From positions 186,001 to 250,000 of the forward strand of contig NZ_CP089593.1 of the NCBI RefSeq assembly GCF_021249405.1: a stretch of DNA of 64,000 nucleotides, read 5' to 3'. Below the pieces are notes generated by a model. That model was not told the DNA's origin, ran no database searches, and saw only the letters and a list, made by a program, of their open reading frames with translations. Shown here one piece after another: positions 61,848 through 64,000 of the stretch. How positions within the stretch are numbered: the first letter of the stretch is position 1; each line of letters starts with the position of its first letter. The DNA is from Halobacterium zhouii (GTDB lineage Archaea; Halobacteriota; Halobacteria; Halobacteriales; Halobacteriaceae). A program made the translations under genes and the position numbers.

Positions 61848-62866
61848 ACGCCGCCCTCCCCCTCGACGCCGGGGTCGAGGGCGTCGCGGAACCAGTCACC
61901 GATGAAGTTCACGCTCATCACCGCGAGCACGATGCCGACGCCGGAGAAGGTGGCGATCCACCACGCACCGGCGAGGTACTCCTGCCCGCTCTGGATGCTG
62001 AAGCCCCAGGAGAGCGTGGTGCCCGAGAAGCCGAGGTAGGACAGCGAACTCTCGAGGAGGATGATGGCGGCGACCTGCGTCGTCGCGAGCACGAGGATGG
62101 GCGTGACTGCGTTCGGGAGGACGTGTTTCGCGACCACACGCAGGTCGCTCGCGCCGATGCTGCGCGCGGCCTTCACGTACTCGGACTCCGAGACCGTGAG
62201 TGCTTCGCCGCGCGCGATGCGCGCGAGCCACACCCAGTTCACGAGGCCGACGACGAGCACGACCGTTCCCGGGAGCGTGAACGTCGCGGGCATTTCGGGC
62301 GCGAGGCCGAGTGCCACCCACGGGTCGGGTATCTCGACGGTCGCGGTGCCGAACAGGCCGACGAGCGAGACGGCGAGCACGAGCGACGGGAACGCAAGCA
62401 TCACGTCCGCGGCGCGCATCAGCGCGTCGTCGGCCTTCCCGCCGTAGAAGCCGGCGGCCAGGCCGACCGGCACGCCGATGATGGCGGCGACAGCGACGCC
62501 GAGCAGGCCGACGAGCAGCGAGGTGCGCGCGCCGTAGATGACGCGGGAGAGCACGCCCTGTCCGAGCGCGTTCGTGCCCAGCGGGTACGCCCACGTGGCC
62601 TCGATCTGCTTCGTCTGTTTGACCACCTGGACGGACCCGTCCACCATCTTCGTCGAGGTCACCACGCGCTCCGCGCTGAGCCCGATCGGCGGGAGGAGTT
62701 TCCGCTGGAGGTGCTGGGCGGTCGGGTCGTGGGGCGCCAGGAACGGCGCGAACACGGCGACGAAGAGGATAGCCCCGAACAGGCCGACGCCGACCTTCGC
62801 GAGCGCGCTCCGTCGGAACTCGCGCGCGAGGTTCCGGCGGGTGCGCGGTGAGATCACCGCGACCAC
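61844..62866 (-). CDS. dppC: Peptide ABC transporter permease (DppC type)
   Basis: 340 residues from a GTG at 62866. The N-terminus has LARE.RRSALAKVG then the first helix, a long periplasmic-side loop with two Thr/Lys-rich segments (VVTSTKMVDGSVQVVKQTKQ), and the permease core with ARIARGEALTVSESEYVKAA (EAA loop that contacts the ATPases). Five to six helices in total. It pairs with dppB to form the membrane channel. Confidence 0.9.
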   Translation of the reverse strand: MVAVISPRTRRNLAREFRRSALAKVGVGLFGAILFVAVFAPFLAPHDPTAQHLQRKLLPPIGLSAERVVTSTKMVDGSVQVVKQTKQIEATWAYPLGTNALGQGVLSRVIYGARTSLLVGLLGVAVAAIIGVPVGLAAGFYGGKADDALMRAADVMLAFPSLVLAVSLVGLFGTATVEIPDPWVALGLAPEMPATFTLPGTVVLVVGLVNWVWLARIARGEALTVSESEYVKAARSIGASDLRVVAKHVLPNAVTPILVLATTQVAAIILLESSLSYLGFSGTTLSWGFSIQSGQEYLAGAWWIATFSGVGIVLAVMSVNFIGDWFRDALDPGVEGEGGV

Positions 62867-62906
62867 CCCGCCGGCGACGGACGTCGCGCTGGCGCTTGTC
62901 GTCGAG

Positions 62907-63911
62907 TCATTCGACGGTCACCTCCGGACTGACGTACGCGTACAGCACGTCGACGGCGGTGTTCACGACCACGAAGCCCGCGCTGATGACGATGAGACAG
63001 CCCTGGAGTATCATCCAGTGCTGGGACTTGATGGCGTTGATGAGGAGGTTGCCCAGCCCCGGCAGGTCGAAGACCCGCTCCGTGATGACCGCGCCCCCGA
63101 TGAGCGTGCCGAGCTGGAGGCCGAGCACCGTGATGATGGGGATGAGCGTGTTCTTCAGGACGTGTCGGTAGCGGACCAGCGACTCCGGCAGGCCCTTCGC
63201 GCGCAGCGCCTTCACGTACCCCTGCCCGAGTTCCTCGAGCATCCCCGAGCGCGTGAGCCGCGTCACGAGCGCCGTGAAGTACGTCCCGAGCGTGACCGCC
63301 GGCAGCGTCATGTGGGCGAGCCACGCCACCATCCACCGGGTCTCTCCGACGAGCAGGTGGCGGAGCGCGTCCACGAACAGCACGGTGTTGCCGTTTATCT
63401 TCGCCATCGTCCCGGTCGGGAAGACGTTCAACTGCACGGCCAGCAGGAGCGTCAGCATCAATCCGAGCCAGAAGTTCGGCGTCGAGATGCCGCCGAGCGA
63501 GAGCACCGTCGCGCCGTAGTCCGCCGGCTCGTGGCGGTTCGTCGCGCTCACCACTCCGAGCGGAATCGAGAACACCATCGCGACGACGGTGGCCGACACC
63601 GCGAGCTCGACGCTCACCGGGAGCGCGTTGAGCACCTGCGCCGAGACGGCGGTGTTCGCGGCGTAGGACTGGCCCATGTCGAAGTGGAGCAGCCCCCAGA
63701 CGTAGTCCAGGTACTGTACGTAGATGGGGCGGTTCAGGCCGTACTCGACGGCTATCTGGTGTCGCAACTGGGGGCCGGCGTCCAGGGGCGCGATGAACGT
63801 CACGGGACTGCCCGGCGTGACGTACCGCAGCGCGAAGACGACGGTGACGACAGTCCACACGACGAGCACGCCCTGTACCGTTCGTTTCGCCAGGAAGCGT
63901 GCGTATCCCAT
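62907..63911 (-). CDS. dppB: Peptide ABC transporter permease (DppB type)
   Basis: 334 residues. The start (GYARFLAKRTVQGVLVVWTV) and first helix, the large loop with PGSPVTFIAPLDAG, and the EAA-type loop (LVTRLTRSGMLEELGQGYVKAL, quoted in part: GMLEELGQGYVKALRAKG) match DppB. Six helices are visible. The ATG is six bases after the stop of the binding-protein gene, and dppC begins 40 bases after its own stop. Confidence 0.92.
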   Translation of the reverse strand: MGYARFLAKRTVQGVLVVWTVVTVVFALRYVTPGSPVTFIAPLDAGPQLRHQIAVEYGLNRPIYVQYLDYVWGLLHFDMGQSYAANTAVSAQVLNALPVSVELAVSATVVAMVFSIPLGVVSATNRHEPADYGATVLSLGGISTPNFWLGLMLTLLLAVQLNVFPTGTMAKINGNTVLFVDALRHLLVGETRWMVAWLAHMTLPAVTLGTYFTALVTRLTRSGMLEELGQGYVKALRAKGLPESLVRYRHVLKNTLIPIITVLGLQLGTLIGGAVITERVFDLPGLGNLLINAIKSQHWMILQGCLIVISAGFVVVNTAVDVLYAYVSPEVTVE

Positions 63912-63917
63912 CGGTGT

Positions 63918-64000
63918 TCACTGGGCTGGCGTGATGGCGTACGCGTCGATTCGCTCGTCGTTCCGGGGCTCCCACTGAATCCGGCTCGAGGCGCCGTAGA
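63918..64000 (-). CDS. Peptide ABC transporter substrate-binding protein, C-terminal end (truncated by window edge)
   Basis: The last 26 codons before a TGA at 63918-63920, reading SRIQWEPRNDERIDAYAITP near the end. A C-terminal W.PR.DE.I pattern is usual for Dpp/Opp binding proteins, and the gene sits first in the dpp operon. Most of the gene lies outside the window. Confidence 0.7.
   Translation of the reverse strand, partial: YGASSRIQWEPRNDERIDAYAITPAQ

Overview
The window is chromosomal DNA of a halophilic archaeon (class Halobacteria). Evidence: very high G+C, Asp/Glu-rich proteins, TATA boxes about 27 bases before start codons (leaderless genes), an intron-containing elongator tRNA-Met, a fused double histone, an archaeal CCA-adding enzyme, an RPA-type single-strand binding protein, bacterio-opsin-activator (Bat/HTH_10) regulators, a HalX protein and a PGF-CTERM surface protein. 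The order rpa2 / histone / histone deacetylase / htpX / azf / mptD recalls the Haloferax chromosome from memory; genus and species cannot be fixed from sequence reading alone. No rRNA, CRISPR array, complete IS element or replication origin was seen.

Layout. 1-5.2 kb: end of an AIR-synthase-like gene, a lipoprotein with a gluzincin motif, two membrane proteins and a membrane-anchored HerA-like ATPase. 5.5-11.7 kb: mutS and mutL separated by an opposing family-2 glycosyltransferase. 11.8-21.0 kb: KDG kinase, a PGF-CTERM surface protein, the E1-like enzyme UbaA, a large FAD/Fe-S oxidase (D-lactate or glycolate dehydrogenase type), a thioredoxin-reductase-like protein and a disulfide reductase resembling bis-gamma-glutamylcystine reductase with a natural His-rich tail. 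21.2-25.4 kb: the divergent DUF2298 / TIGR03663 membrane protein pair. 25.4-30.7 kb: gluconate/galactonate dehydratase, then an exonuclease-helicase pair resembling bacterial MrfB-MrfA.

30.7-37.2 kb is an acetate locus: a SatP-type transporter directly after acs1, a Bat-type regulator whose N-terminus is a degenerate tyrosine recombinase, and a second acs. 37.5-38.3 kb carries tRNA-Met (intron), a PPOX protein and tRNA-Asn. 38.4-43.7 kb is an information-processing block: cca, a histone whose stop overlaps the start of a histone deacetylase gene, rpa2 and a Tat lipoprotein. 43.8-54.9 kb: tRNA-Arg, small proteins, htpX, azf, mptD, an otsA-otsB fusion, a creatininase-family enzyme and an ABC exporter. 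55.1-59.0 kb, directly after tRNA-Val, is a lower-G+C, partly decayed segment (possible integrase remnant, PAS/GAF/Bat regulator, HalX protein, 57-residue Cys-rich protein, frameshifted HTH gene) and looks like a small acquired island. 59.1-64 kb is a dipeptide/oligopeptide ABC transporter operon read leftward.

Pathways: KDG kinase, the sugar-acid dehydratase and Azf are parts of haloarchaeal glucose and galactose catabolism (semi-phosphorylative Entner-Doudoroff and oxidative pentose phosphate). SatP with two Acs enzymes covers acetate uptake and activation.

The most unusual pattern is not a gene: at seven or more loci, short tandem repeats (13-27 bp units, 2-4 copies) begin at, overlap or closely follow a stop codon. 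A second unexplained signal is a dispersed hairpin-rich element present twice with shared cores (1681-1899 and 15045-15190), each time just after a stop codon and in the same orientation.
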